This document shows positions 32,255 to 44,611 of a DNA stretch of 64,000 nt, piece by piece. The stretch comes from Darksidea phi (taxonomy: Eukaryota > Ascomycota > Dothideomycetes > Pleosporales > Lentitheciaceae), in contig JASJFT010000008.1 in the NCBI GenBank assembly GCA_030770425.1, forward strand, positions 62,001 to 126,000. Direction: 5' to 3'. The first letter of the stretch is position 1. Every line of letters begins with the position of its first letter. The position numbers were made by a program, and so were the translations under genes. Below the pieces are notes generated by a model, which was not told the origin of the DNA, searched no databases, and saw only the letters and a program-made list of their open reading frames with translations.

Positions 32255-34661
32255 TTACTCCTTGGTCTTCTCGCCCACGAGCTCAGGAGGCGTATCCGTG
32301 CCCTCACCGTCATGTACGACTGCTCTCGGCCTACCCCTTCCCGTAATGTCGAGGTAGATAGCCTTGAAAGTATGACCACTCGTCTTTCTGCCCTCCCAAA
32401 GCGGATACAAGCCTACACAAAACGAGCTGAAGAACATCCACATGATACCCACAACAACCCAACCGGTGAAAAACTTCTTGCTGAAGACGTATCCTGAGCC
32501 GTACATGGGCATAGGCCAGAGGACAAGAAAAGCAAGAGTCATGAAGACTGTCATATAGCGGGCAATCTTGGAAGCTTTAAGAAGCTTGGATTGTTCCTCT
32601 TCCTCATCGGCGACGCTGTTGCGGCGCTCGCCAGGGACGAGTTCAAGGTCAACGTGTGCGGCGAGAGCGAGGTCGTGGTCGTCGCCCTTGCGAATGGCTT
32701 TCATGGAGACCCAGTCGTAGTTCTGTGGGCCGAACGCGTAGGTGAGGACGGGAACGAAAATGAGAGGCGAAAGGAGTGCGACGACGTTGCCAGCCAACAT
32801 GGGATTGTTCGCGCCAGTGGTAGCAACAGAAAGTTCGCCGCCTTCCTTTTTGGCTGTGACGAGCCATGCGATGAGAGCGCAGACAAACCCGAGGGGTGGG
32901 GTAAAGGTCGCAGCCCACCAATTCTGCTTGCTCCACATCAGTGTGAGGGTGGCAGGGAGCACGGCAGCAGAGATGATGACGCCCATTAGCAGATACAGGT
33001 AGCCCATAGAGATGCCGATATAGTACAAGCCGGTAGACCACGCAGCCATAGCAACGGCGAAACCAACGACCATGGTATGGGACATGTAGATGAGCTGCTT
33101 GCCAGTCGCATGAGGGTTGATGTAGGTCTGGTACAAGTCGTAGGTGAAGATACTCGAAACGGCGATCAATTCAGCAGACATGGCAGAGGTGACTGCCATG
33201 AACACTAAGAGGAGTGTGGCAACAGCACCACCGCTTCCAAGCATCGCGACGGCGGCAGTAGGTAAGACCAAGCCGGCAGATACGTCGCCGGCGGCCATGC
33301 GTGCAGGGTAGCCAGGGAAGACGGGGTTGCTCTCTAAGGCAAGAGCAGCAAGACCCATGGTGGTAGCTGCCAGCCAAGGGATAGCGAACCAAGAGAGGCC
33401 GCCCATGATGTAGCCGGGAAGAGCATCGACGGGGCTAGCGGCAATGGCCTTGTTGTAGTAACCGTTGTCGCAGAAAACGGTCCCAAAGTTGCCAACAATG
33501 TTGATGACGAAGAAGATGGCACCTTCCTTGGAGCGCATGGTGAGGTATGAGCCTCCAGCATTGCCCTCAACGGGATGCTTCTTCGCGGCCTCAACCAAAA
33601 GGTCGTAGACTTTGGAGGGACTACCCAGATTCTCGTTAGTGGCGTAGGCGGTGAAGGCGAACATTAGGAGGATGATTAAGATGACAACAGTGTGGGCGTA
33701 GTCCGTCAGGAAGGTAGCTTTGATGCCACCGAACATGGTATAAAGGACGACACCGACCGGGAGCAGAAAGCAAGCAGCAGCAGTTGGAACTCCGGTAAGC
33801 TGTCTTGATCAGCATCTCGCTCGAATCTCTTCTCCAACCATATTCGCGCACTTACGGATGTTACAACGGCCGAGCCTCCTGTGAGCAACATGGAGGTGAC
33901 AAGGATGTTCGTGAAGAGACCGAATACCATAAACACAATGTGCGTAACCGCGCCGTAGCGGGCTCGGATGACTTCGAGGAACGTGTGTGCATTGGGCGCT
34001 CTGCGCTTGAGTTCAATGGCAATGGTGGCGAACAGGATGATCTGAACGGTGGCGCCTGAAGCGTACCAGAAGGGACCAGAGACGCCATAGTTGTACGCAA
34101 CGGCGCTGCTTTGAAGGAGCGTCGCAGCCCAAGTCCACGACGAGACAACGGCGGAGGCAACTAGACCAGATTTGACAGTGCGGCCGGCCGTGCTGAACAT
34201 TTCGGACGTTTGCAATTCGTAGTTGTACCTGCAGGACGTCAGCATTTGCGATCCCGATATCTACGAGGTTGCCGCGCTCCATATCTGTCGACTGCCTCCT
34301 AGATACAACTAGAGATACAGCTTTAGACCCTCGAGAAGCGCAAATAACTGATTTCCATAAGAAACAGAAATAGAAACTCGGGATGAAGCACGTAGAAGTC
34401 GCAGACTAGGAGACTTGCTGAGTGGACCGTTGTAGACTCTTGTCGAGCAATGCAGGATCTTGGAAGGCACATGTTGAGAACCCCAGAAACGATCATCCGA
34501 CGTACCGCTTGAGGACGAATGTGGTGAGAATCATGCCAAATCTATTTCACGATCAGTAAAATTCTGCAAATGATAGAGGGCGTTACAACTCACGCAAAAG
34601 CAAACCCTAACCCAACGACGATGCCATAGCCGACACCATGTCCGAGTGGTGGGTCTATCAT
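32255..34661 (-). CDS. dur3: DUR3-type urea:proton symporter
   Basis: Plasma-membrane active urea (and possibly polyamine) uptake, solute:sodium symporter superfamily. Exons are 34661-34594, 34541-34506, 34228-33856 and 33799-32255 (introns 52, 277 and 56 bp), giving 673 aa, near the usual size. The start ([20 protein letters not shown]) and the 36-bp second exon ending at LKR join in frame to [20 protein letters not shown], then [17 protein letters not shown], all typical of DUR3. About 15 hydrophobic helices follow; further markers are [40 protein letters not shown] and [16 protein letters not shown]. The C-terminal hydrophilic tail ends GEKTKE. Several GATA sites lie upstream, suiting nitrogen control. 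Confidence 0.95.
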
Positions 34662-35092
34662 GACTGCTAGTCTTCAATCAAGCAATACTGTAACTTCCAA
34701 GTTCGCCCCTGAGTTTGTGACGGTAGATCGCTGATCGAATGTGGAGGCAACGCCAACGGGGCGAAGGCGATGTAGTTATACAAGCCTGATGCTGAGCCTG
34801 TCCAGAGAAACAGGCAACAGATATCAACTGCTAGCGCCCACGCGAGTGAAGAGAGGGTGGTCTGAAGCTGAGCGAGGCGTTGAAAATGTGTCGGCCGGCG
34901 CGAGACCCTTCCCTCGGCGGTCGCCATGTGGCCATAGCTTGCATTGAGCCGTGGCTATGAGCCGGAACGGCGCCGGTGGAGATCTCGTGCATGGTTCTGG
35001 GCGGACCCGTGGGGAACCTTTGCCTCGTTCAGTGGTGCACGGTGGCTAGCTGGCTAGTTGAGTCGTGGTGAGCGGCGTCCTGGCCGGAGACT

Positions 35093-35098
35093 GATAAG
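35093..35098 (+). promoter_or_regulatory. GATAAG site upstream of DUR3
   Basis: Core AreA/GATA-factor motif 432 bp upstream of the DUR3 start codon, 24 bp from a second copy. Paired GATA sites are typical of nitrogen-repressed fungal promoters; binding is inferred. Confidence 0.45.
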
Positions 35099-35116
35099 GA
35101 AACGAGACGGTGTTGC

Positions 35117-35122
35117 GATAAG
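35117..35122 (+). promoter_or_regulatory. second GATAAG site upstream of DUR3
   Basis: Lies 456 bp upstream of the start codon, the same orientation as its partner. Confidence 0.45.
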
Positions 35123-35540
35123 ATGTGAAACGCTGAGCGGCCGATTTTAGTCACGTTGGCGCCGCTGCATTTGCCTATGCATATTTGTCCATTGCCCAAG
35201 ACAATCGGCCTTCTACATGGCGTCAAGTTGTGTTCGTTTGACGTGTTTCCAAGCGAGATATTCGTAGCTTTGCGAGCGCCGACTTGGGTTATGGACGGTC
35301 CAGCCCATGCCCCGCATACCCAAAACGCGCTTGAGCTCGAGAGCAGACATTGGCGCGGCTGGGCGTGGGAACGCTTTGAAGCTGTGCCGAGTAAGGAAAA
35401 GCAATGTGCTTGTGGAAAGTCGGGGGTTTGGCCGAGCTCCTCGCGTAAACTTTGGTCAAGCTTCCGGCAAGTGGAGCTAGCGGCCGTTGCCGGTCTGTGC
35501 GCCGCGGCTGGGTAGCCTATGATTGGGCAGCTCGCCATTC

Positions 35541-35546
35541 CTTATC
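35541..35546 (-). promoter_or_regulatory. third GATAAG site upstream of DUR3
   Basis: Reverse-orientation copy (CTTATC on the plus strand) about 880 bp upstream of the start codon. Confidence 0.3.
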
Positions 35547-37561
35547 TCCCGCCAGCTTCAATTTAGCTGTTATCACATCTCCCCGGAGTGGGATTGTGCA
35601 GTTCGCGGTACTCGATTGCGTTGCTAATCGCCCCGCCTTCCCTTCCTGCAGAGATAGGGTAGATATTCGCACCGCCGATGTCGCCTTTGCAACATGTTGA
35701 ACTACCTAAGAGAAGGTACATTGAAGCGAGAAGTGCTCAATGGTCAATCTGACGGCGATGGATGGAAGATAACATGCACAAGATGTGGGGTTTCGTGGTC
35801 ACCCCGTGTGTAGGGGCTAGATGCACGATATAAGATATTGGCCCGCTGTGATTGGCCGCAGTTCCAACGACTCGACGTGAATAATTTGATATCGTGAATG
35901 GCAGTGAGTCCTTCGTCTAATCGTATACCATGCCATGTACAATCCTTTCGAGCATTCGATATGAACCACGGGTTTGTGGTCGCGGATTCGGCATTGTCGA
36001 CTTTCCCCTAGCGGACGAGCTGAAAGACTCCGAGCATGAGTGCAACGAAAGCGAACGAGTATGCATACTTAGCGAACTGCCTTGCAGCTATCGTGATAGG
36101 TCGTCGTCGTGACTCTGCTTGTCTGTTGTTCCAGAACGAAGAGCAGTGCAGCCCTTCCCTCTGGGATTGTGCCTGCCAGTGACTGCAGCCTTATCGAGCC
36201 CACCTCTAGATCTCTATAGACGGAACAAGGTCTCGACCACTCGAGCAGATTGCCGATCTTCCGGTAAAGCAGCCTGCAGCATGCATCCTTCGAGCCGGCG
36301 TTGGTGTACCGGGTCACTGGGTCTGCGCGTTACAGATAGGTAGGTTTGGAGTGCGACATGCTCGCCGTGACTCACTTGAAGATGTCACTATCAAGACACG
36401 AATGGTTTCAGCACTTGAATTATCTGATTGCAAGCCAGTATTGTTCTTGCGTCTAGAGGCATTTGCGTTGCTCACACCGTTGTGCAGACATGTAGTGCTC
36501 CTTCACGTGCGTGCGATACTTAGATCTTGGCGTAACCAGAGAGGCAAGAGCATTCAACAACCTTCACACCTCCACCTCACCACATCTTTTCAAATGTTTC
36601 TCGTTCTGGCTCTCAAGCACAAGCACAAGCACCCTTCAATGTTCCATGAGACCTCTGGCATCCACCTCCACAACCTATCCACCATGTCTCCATTTGTTTT
36701 TCGCCAAACGAATGAGTACTCGATAAGGCGGCTTCACCCACATGGTTGGTTGAAGATTCCAATGAGCGGGCTTAACATGGATGCACCGCATGGTGGCTTC
36801 TCACATCCCTGCGGGGCCCACGCAGTGCGGTCTAGATCGAGCTGACGGGCATGTGAGGCTTAATGAAACCTGTTCTATGGCGAGAAGCGAGCGCATACAT
36901 GAGTAGGCGAGCCTGTCCCGTCTTTCAACGGAATGTGGCCGAAGTCGGACAGACGTGGTTGACCAATGAGATCCTCTAACAGATCGACCTTCCACCAAGA
37001 GCATCGTTCTGATCACCCTTCAGTGGAATTCCCTCATCTCCAGCCTGGATATTGGTCCAAACAGACAGACGTTCGAAGGGCTCTGGCTTGAGGAGCTGGA
37101 TGCAATGGTTAAGCCAAGACGACGCGACCAATTTCCCCAAGCGGATGCAACCCCGCTGAAAGGGCGCACGCTATCGTCAAGGGCGCTACGGATTTTTAGA
37201 CGCGTTGAACCTCCTTCTTGCCCGGCATCCTTCTCTCGGCTCGATATAATGGATGCTCGCGTTCTCCATCGAATTTTAACGCTTTCATTGCTTCGAAGCT
37301 CAATGCAGCGAGGGGCGAGTGTGATTTTATCGAAACTGCGAAAAGCTCTTGACGCATGTCCCCTCACCATGTCCCGCCGAGTCTCGCGAAAGGAACATAT
37401 GAGCAAACGTGTCTAAGGTAAGAAGGTAGGCAGGCCCCATTGGGTGCTTTGCTGGGTATATTGCAGCTAAATCTAACTATGAGTACATTTCAGACTGCGA
37501 AATGCGAAAACGGAAACAGCGATACACAGGCTTCTAGCCTGTGTATTGCAGCCCCAACAGT

Positions 37562-39634
37562 CTAAGAGAATTGAGCTTGATCAGTGATGATCAACCCAGC
37601 AACACTCGCACTCGTTAATGTTGAAATGACGCCAGAGATCAAAGCACTCATGGCAAGGCGAGCGACATCACCACTGCGTGCTGGAGAGATTTGGCTGAGC
37701 ACACCAATTTGAGTACCGAGAGAGCCTATGTTACCGAAACCGCAGACGGCATAGGTGGCGATGAGACGAGCGCGGGGAGACAAGGTGCGATAGGGAGACA
37801 AGGGCTCATCCTTGGCTTGGAGAGTTGTGAAGGCGACGAACTCGTTCGCGATGACCTTGACACCGATCAAGCGGCCGACAAGCAGTAATTCTTTTTTGTC
37901 GGTGCCTACACCAAGCAAGAAAGCAATCGGGAAGCAGAGGTACCCGAGGATGAGCTCCAATGTGAGGTCGTACTCCCTATCCAGGTTGAGATAGCGGCCC
38001 CACCAGGTGAGGAGACCGTTCACAAGAGCTATGAGAGCGATGATGCAAAGGAGAGTGGTAACGATCATGCCGGCAATCTTGATGCCTAGCCACGCACCGT
38101 TGGCGAAAGCGTGCAATGCGTTGGTGGCCTTGTGGTCATCATCATCAGGGATGACCACACGTCCAGCGGTAAGGGTCTCCTCCTCTTCTGGATAGCGCAG
38201 TTTACTGATGGCAAGAGACGCAGGAATACTCATGACGCATGAGGAGATCAGAGCCTGGGCGTTGATACCCATACCGCTGTACACTGTCAGCACTGGGCCA
38301 GGAGAAATCGGAGGGAGACTTACATATAGGCAACGAGCACACTTCCGGCAATTGTAGCAAACCCAGAAGTCATGACCTGATGGATTTCGGCCTTCGTGAG
38401 ATGTGCAACGAAAGGTTTGATCAACATGGCAGATTCTCCCTGGCCGATGAAGGGCGAGGCGGAAGCAACGACGGCTTCGGCGCCAGAGACGCGCATGGAC
38501 CAGAAGAAAAATACCGCGAACTTGCCGATGAACCACTGGAGGATTTTCCAGTAGTACAGCAGCTGTACAATGGCGACAAAGAAGATGATGGGCGGTACGA
38601 CTCCGGTGAAGAACCAATGAAGCTCTGGAACGGACTTGTCGGTTAAGAAGATGACACCCTTGTCGGCGAATCCAAGCAAAAGGCGGGCAAGCTGAGAGAT
38701 GAATTGAAAGATGTCGTATCCGACCTTGGTCCTCAGAACGAACAGCGCAATGATGAATTGCGTAAGCATACCGACGATGACGGTGTGCCACATAATCTTG
38801 CTCCTGTTACGGGAGGTGATCCAGAAGGCGAATATGAAGACCAGTAGACCGAACAAGCTGATGGCGCGGTTCGTACGGCTGTTGTTCTGACTTTCTTCGC
38901 TGGCAAAGGCTCCGACGATGATGACAGCAATTGTCAAAGCGGCACCGAGCGGAATGCGCATCTTCTCCGGAATCAATGAGGTAATTCTCACGCCGGTTAT
39001 ATTCCACACAAAGTGCATCGGCGTCGAGATGACTGTGATGGGGACGTAGAAGAAGAGGATTCGTAACATGACGCACAGCCACAGCAAGAATGGAACCACC
39101 CAATTCTTGTCATGACGATGCACAACGACACCCGCAATCCACCAACTGGACCACGTCAGTCAAGCGTGTAAGTTACAGGGCGATGGGATATCTCGCTTAC
39201 CCAGTCATGACGGTTCCGACGAAGATATGGGTGGTGATCCTGCCCCATCGCCTCCAGAACAAGATCAAGGGGAACAATACCCCAAAGCGCCGTTTGCGTG
39301 CCTCGTCGCGGGTCTCGACGTCCTCGGAATGATGAGTGCCCCTTTCTAGACTGCTCTTCTCGGCCTCATAATAGCCGCCAGTCTTCTCGATATCATGCTC
39401 GGAGTAGAGATGGCGACGATGCAGCTCATCGGGGTGAATGGCAGGTGGAATCACACTAGGCTCGTTTGTGGTGCCGGTGGTGTAGACGACATTGTCCTGG
39501 CGGCCATTCTCCGCGAAGGCGCTGTGGTTCAGGTGCAGATGGTGGTGCTCGCGTGCTATGTCGAGAGCAGGGTCCGGGTTGGGATGAACGCCCGGCATGG
39601 GAGAGCTGTTGTGCTCGCGCGACAAGTCGGCCAT
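37562..39634 (-). CDS. concentrative nucleoside transporter (CNT/SLC28 family)
   Basis: Ion-coupled uptake of nucleosides at the plasma membrane. Exons 39634-39201, 39145-38324 and 38276-37562 (introns 55 and 47 bp) give 656 aa. A hydrophilic, His/Glu-rich N-terminus of about 115 residues precedes about 11-13 helices. Nucleoside-recognition blocks are visible: EAVVASASPFIGQGESAMLI, KAEIHQVMTSGFATIAGSVL with VAYIGMGINAQALISSCVMS across the last intron, and NEFVAFTTL and CGFGNIGSLGTQIGVLSQIS in the C-terminal half. The start was taken at the ATG giving MADLSREHN, the first in frame. One GATAAG lies 446 bp upstream. It sits beside DUR3 on the same strand, but separated by 2.9 kb. Substrate range (purine or pyrimidine) cannot be read from sequence. 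Confidence 0.93.
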
Positions 39635-42615
39635 GTTGAAAATGGGACGCGAGGGCAATTCCTGGAGAGAGTTGAAGAGGCGGGGAATTGGTGGGGAGCG
39701 GAATGGTCTCGACGAGAATTTATTTCTTACTAGTGAACGGCACGCGACAGCCAATTGAGCCCGAGTGCCACCTTGGTTCGGCCTCGACGAGAGTTGCACA
39801 TCTGTGCGCGATGCTACCGTTGGCAGCTGCCTTTTCGAGCTGGCGGATCCGCCGCTGGGAATGTCTGGTTGGTGGGCCGGCCATCGCCGCACAGCACTCG
39901 TTCGTGCGGGCCTTTTCTCACCCACTACTCACTTGGTGCTCGATCCCCCCCTCCCAGCGGCCTTTTTGCCTCGGCACCCCTGCTGCGCTGACGGCGTCTT
40001 TATCACCAAGTCTAGATGGCCATCTAGCCCCCATTGGCTGGGGCGTTTGATATGCTACGTTGGTGCCAAGCGCTACAGAGATAAGCGCAACGATGGGGCG
40101 GTTGAGGCTCCCTCTTCGGTTCGTGTGTGGCGTTCTGGGGCGTGCACTTTGCCCTCCAATTTGGGCTATCATCGTGAACCCCGAGCGAAGAACAGGCCTC
40201 CCTTGAAGGGTCCCAGTTGCCCGTTTCCCGCTATGGGCGATGCGGCACGATTCCCAGCTTCTGCACGTCTCGTCCACACTCACGAAACCCTTGGTACTCA
40301 AAGTCGCTTCTCGCAGCGGCCATCCCACCGCAAGCCGCACGAGACGATCAGCACTCGTAGAGTCTAGCAACTTCACTCCGCCGCCCATGCCCACCTACCC
40401 TTCACGGAAGGTGCTAGGCGGCCCACACATGAGCATCGACGCCCTCTTATCAACTTTCTAGCCGCCTTCTTCTAAGAAATGATGATCGATTCTGGAGGCA
40501 ACTGTGGGCCAGGCTTCCGATAACCAGGGCCATGGCACTGTCAGCGAGGCAATCTCACGCGACGGATGCAGCTCTAGACGCCCATCCAATCAAGGTCGCC
40601 GAGCATGTTATCATGGGTGGTATGCTTCGAGTTACATGGTCCGAGTAAGATGTCGGACGTCGCCTCTTCGTCTACGCGGCATTTCACACTTAAGATATAT
40701 CCCTTACAGCTGTAACAGGCCCAAGAGTAGGCTGACCGTTTGTTAAATACCAGTTTTGGAATGACAACTCCAATATTGCGCTTGCAGCCGAGCTCCTTTT
40801 CACCTTCTACCACCAGCTACCGTCAGCGACCATACTGGCTAGTAGGTCTGTGCTTGGCCGCCCGTATAAGCAGGTTACAAGTATCCGTCTGGACCAATAC
40901 AGCTATCCACATCGTTCGCCTGCCCTTACGACGGTAATAAACACGCTTCCAGGCCCTCCCACCTTCGTCTATCGCTTTTTTATCCGCCGGTATTGTGCCC
41001 GCATATGCCCATTCGCCCTGTATCACGGTATCAACTAACTATTCGGACCCGCGCAATCACATGCTGGAAAATTCCACCGAGCCCTGATCTACATCTGATC
41101 GGTCCAGGAATACGGGTACGACATGCCTGCGGTGCAGCTAGCAAGGCAGGCTACACCCGGGTTGGTTCAAAGAGCTGCGTCTTTTACATGCGGCGGTAGG
41201 TGCTCTGTGCATACGACGTGGGACTACTAATTCTTGTACATCAGTGCGCTGGGTCGATAAACTAAAGGCAAACTCCGTCACAGCAAGTATGGTGACAAGC
41301 TTCGTTCGTTGTTCTTATTATAATCATTTGTTTCTTTCATCGGAGCTATCTCACTTCTTTACGCTTGTCTTTAAAGGCCATCGTTTGACCGCAACCCGTT
41401 CGCATCATCGTGTCTTCCTTCTTTCCTCCTCGTCACGTTGAATCCCCCTGCACCGCTGTCCTAGAGTACAGGCAAATCGTGGACGTAAGCAGGTCCACAA
41501 ACATGTTGCTACATCACACATTCTGCGTCCACTCTAGACTGCAACCAAACACTCATCAAGACAACCTAGTCCACAATATACTATTCCATCACACCTGTCG
41601 ATTGATCTTGCGGCCTACGTAGCCTCATCCTTAAACACTAGAAGCACTATCATATCCCCGCGGGCTGTCTCTAAGCGACCAGATAATCACTTACACCAAC
41701 TTCCCCTTATGGTCCACGCTCTGTGTCGCGCTACGGCACCATTCGAAACCATCCTGCACATCTCCCGCATATCTTATCTAGGCTAAACGCCATCCCATGT
41801 GCCGAAATCCTGGCAAACCGAAAGCACACAACCGCCATGCCTCAATGCTCAGCTCGGACGCCCAACATCATGCGCATGTGTCATGAGTCTACCAAGCACA
41901 AGAGGTACACGCGCGGGTAAAACGACGGCACAACGCATTTGGGCAACCACACGTCATAGTACCTACTCCCTCCCAGCCCAGATCTAGGCCCCACATGCAA
42001 TGCGTTATTCTTATTTCGTACACCCGTGAGGCATAATTACGATATGTTGCCACTTAGTTGCAACCGCATAGTTGGACAACATGGCTTGGTATGTGCCTTG
42101 GTGGGGTATTTGAGATGTTTTTGCGAGCTCGCATTCATGTAGTAGGACTGTCTGAGAACAGTGAGCGAGGTGGTGGGAAGGGGAACGATCGTGCTGTGAT
42201 GAGTAGCTATCAGGGCCGTCCTCGGGCTAAGTAAATGGATGTTGCACTGCATGGCTCTAGGCTTTGGCTGAGCTGAATGGGCTGTAGGACATAGTGTTTG
42301 CACAAAACCGAACCGGTTGGTACCGTCTGCGTAGCGTGGAGTAAAAGTATATATTCAGTAGCTCTGTCGAGCTGCACACTTCCGTCCATGAGTGAGCTGA
42401 GTACATATGCAGCTTTGAAAGACAAGCCTGATAACATGGAGCAGGGTACCACCCGTTCAGACCGAGACCCAAGTGTAAGACCGCACATATATAGCACCCC
42501 AACAACAAAAACGCCATTCCACACCATCCAACCCTGACTGAATCCAAGACAGCCCACCCTTTATACTCCATCAAATGCAAGCCTTCTCTCCTTCTCTCCC
42601 TATGCTTCCTGCACG
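39635..42615. other. long intergenic region, 3 kb
   Basis: Promoter side of the nucleoside transporter gene and 3' side of gid2. Many short open frames, none with a recognisable product or consistent codon bias; no repeats of note. Confidence 0.5.
40080..40085 (+). promoter_or_regulatory. GATAAG site upstream of the nucleoside transporter
   Basis: Single GATA core 446 bp upstream of the start codon. A lone site may be chance. Confidence 0.25.
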
Positions 42616-44110
42616 TTACAAGAACACCTTCATAGCATCCCTGGGTTGACTCTCGCTTGGACAATACGGACACTTGAACCGCGTGCCCTTACTGAGTCTG
42701 TCTAGTGATTCCTGGGCTATGACGTGTCCACAGGGCATCATCATAGGTGGGTTTGCGTCAGTGGATTGTTCTTTGGAGACGGGGCAGACGAAGATAGAGT
42801 GGAAGTGATAGGTTGGGGGGAGCGGGATTTCGACCTGGGTCGTGTTAGAACTCTGGATAAACGTGAAGTTGGAGCAGTAGAGAAAATTAGAGGGGATCTA
42901 GGAAGGAGGAGATGGGATGACTTACGGGTAATTCGTTCTGCGTCGTCCACTCTGTGCGCGTCTTCTCCATGATGTTGTGCAGCTTGAGGAGATGGGGGAG
43001 TGTGATTGCGCCGGCTGTTGCAGCGATATAGAGCGGTGAGTCTGCGCTCAAGCCGAGTAACGAGCAGAACTCTCTCGTAAAGCTTGTGGCGACGTCCTCC
43101 CACGCGGCGTCGTTGTAGAAGTATCTCCGATATGGCGAATCCACTACGTTCTGCCAGTATGCCATAGCACCCATGAGCTGTTGCACTTCTCTTGCGTATC
43201 TTCTCTGGAATCCACCAAATTCGCGTCGTGCGTACGCCCACGCTTCCATCGGTCCGAGCGGTGTTCCATCCATGTGTTCGTCCTCATCCTCGTCCGCACC
43301 GTGCATTACGAACAGGCAAACGAACTGTAACCGACAAAGTTCGAACTCCAAATTGCTGCCCCTCGCTTCTAAGATATCGCTTCGCTCCCTTGCCCACTCG
43401 ATCGCTGGGCCGAGGTTTCGTTCCTCCCGCAGCTCGTGCAGTATATGATACATCTCAAGAAACTGCTTTTGCAGTGTTTCCGAGTTGAATGTCCCGTCCG
43501 CCATACCCTTCTCCCAGGACAGATTCTGGTAGGGATTTGGAGTGTTGGGTGTTGGTTCGGGATGCGGCGGGCGTTGGTTCGCCTCTTGAATGAAGGTAGA
43601 CGCGACGGAGAACTCGCCTTCGCGGAGGAGGTGCATAGCGATGGCGCGGTTGATGAGCTGTGGGTGCGAAGAGAGGGCATCGTTTGAGGCGGGCGGGAGG
43701 GGCTTGTCTTTGAACTTCTGTGGAGATTGTCAGTATCTAGTATCTAATATCTACTTGGGAAAGTCAGGGTCAGGGCGAAGCGCACCTTGTCCAGAGCCCG
43801 GCCATATCTGTTCAACCCAGAATATATGGGCTTGATGTCCTTCTGAGCAACATCTAGGGTCCTCTTAAGAGGGTCTTGGAGCTTCGCGAGCGTTATGGGT
43901 GCGGTCTGCGGGTCTGTGGTGATAGCCGTTAGTCATGCTCCATCCAAACACACGATATGCACACGCACCATTTGCAATCTTAGCCCGAGCTGCAGTGAGC
44001 AAATCTATGGCATTCTGCACATCGTCGATACTCGCCGAAAGATTCGCCGTCTTCTCCAGCGTCTCCAACTGCTCCAGCAGCTCGTGCATGCCGTTCGGCG
44101 GCGACGACAT
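42616..44110 (-). CDS. gid2: Gid2/Rmd5, RING subunit of the GID/CTLH E3 ubiquitin ligase
   Basis: With Gid9 forms the catalytic RING pair of the GID ligase, which degrades gluconeogenic enzymes when glucose returns. Exons 44110-43969, 43913-43786, 43717-42926 and 42834-42616 (introns 55, 68 and 91 bp) give 426 aa, matching yeast Rmd5 (about 420). The N-terminal helix ([20 protein letters not shown]) leads into LisH-like ([20 protein letters not shown]) and CTLH ([35 protein letters not shown]) regions. The C-terminal degenerate RING is FVCPVSKEQ...[10 protein letters not shown]...[11 protein letters not shown], formed only after the last intron is removed. It is divergent from the STB6-like gene with 501 bp between start codons. 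Identification is strong. Confidence 0.94.
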
Positions 44111-44611
44111 GTCGGGCCGCGGGTGTGTGACTATGAGTGAATGTAGGAGGAGTGATTGCGGTAGTGGGCAAGAGGGGGCAGTGAGCAGTGTTGTAGTGAT
44201 CCCGCCACATGTAGCAGGGCCATGGCAGTGCCGGCGTGTTCTGGCGTGATGGCGTTGGTGTTGAGCTTGGGGATCGGAGCCAGGGTCACTGCGCGAATGA
44301 CGTGTGGGGACAAGGCGCGACTTCCGCCCGCAGTGCATCCGAGCTTCAACCTCCTCCCCTCCTGGGCTTGTTGGCCGAGCCTTCAATCTTCAGATGCCCT
44401 TTATACCAGCCGCTGTCTAGAAACATGCGTAAACTGCGGATATCGTCTCGACGCTGCAACCTATTGTGTGCTGCTCGCTGGCCTGCGGGCGGGTGCCGGA
44501 CCGTCACCCCCAAGACTGCGCAAACACCATGAAGCGGAGGCCTATGCGGGCTGCATATCGTTTATTCAAGGAGTAGCGTTGTTGCTTTTGTCTCGGTCAC
44601 GCGCCACCACC
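44111..44611. promoter_or_regulatory. shared promoter region, gid2 and STB6-like gene
   Basis: The 501 bp between two divergent start codons must hold both core promoters. The frame of the STB6-like gene stays open well upstream of its ATG, but that part lacks conserved features and was treated as leader. Confidence 0.5.

Larger units (their letters stand above)
34662..37561. other. long intergenic region, 2.9 kb
   Basis: Contains the DUR3 upstream region with GATA sites and the 3' flank of the nucleoside transporter gene. A short CAAGCA microsatellite lies near 36618-36635. Open frames on both strands at 37020-37416 have no recognisable product. An unannotated non-coding transcript cannot be excluded. 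Confidence 0.5.

Noticed and set aside
37020..37416. Overlapping open frames on both strands
   Set aside because: About 100-130 codons each with no recognisable product, no signal peptide and no flanking exons.
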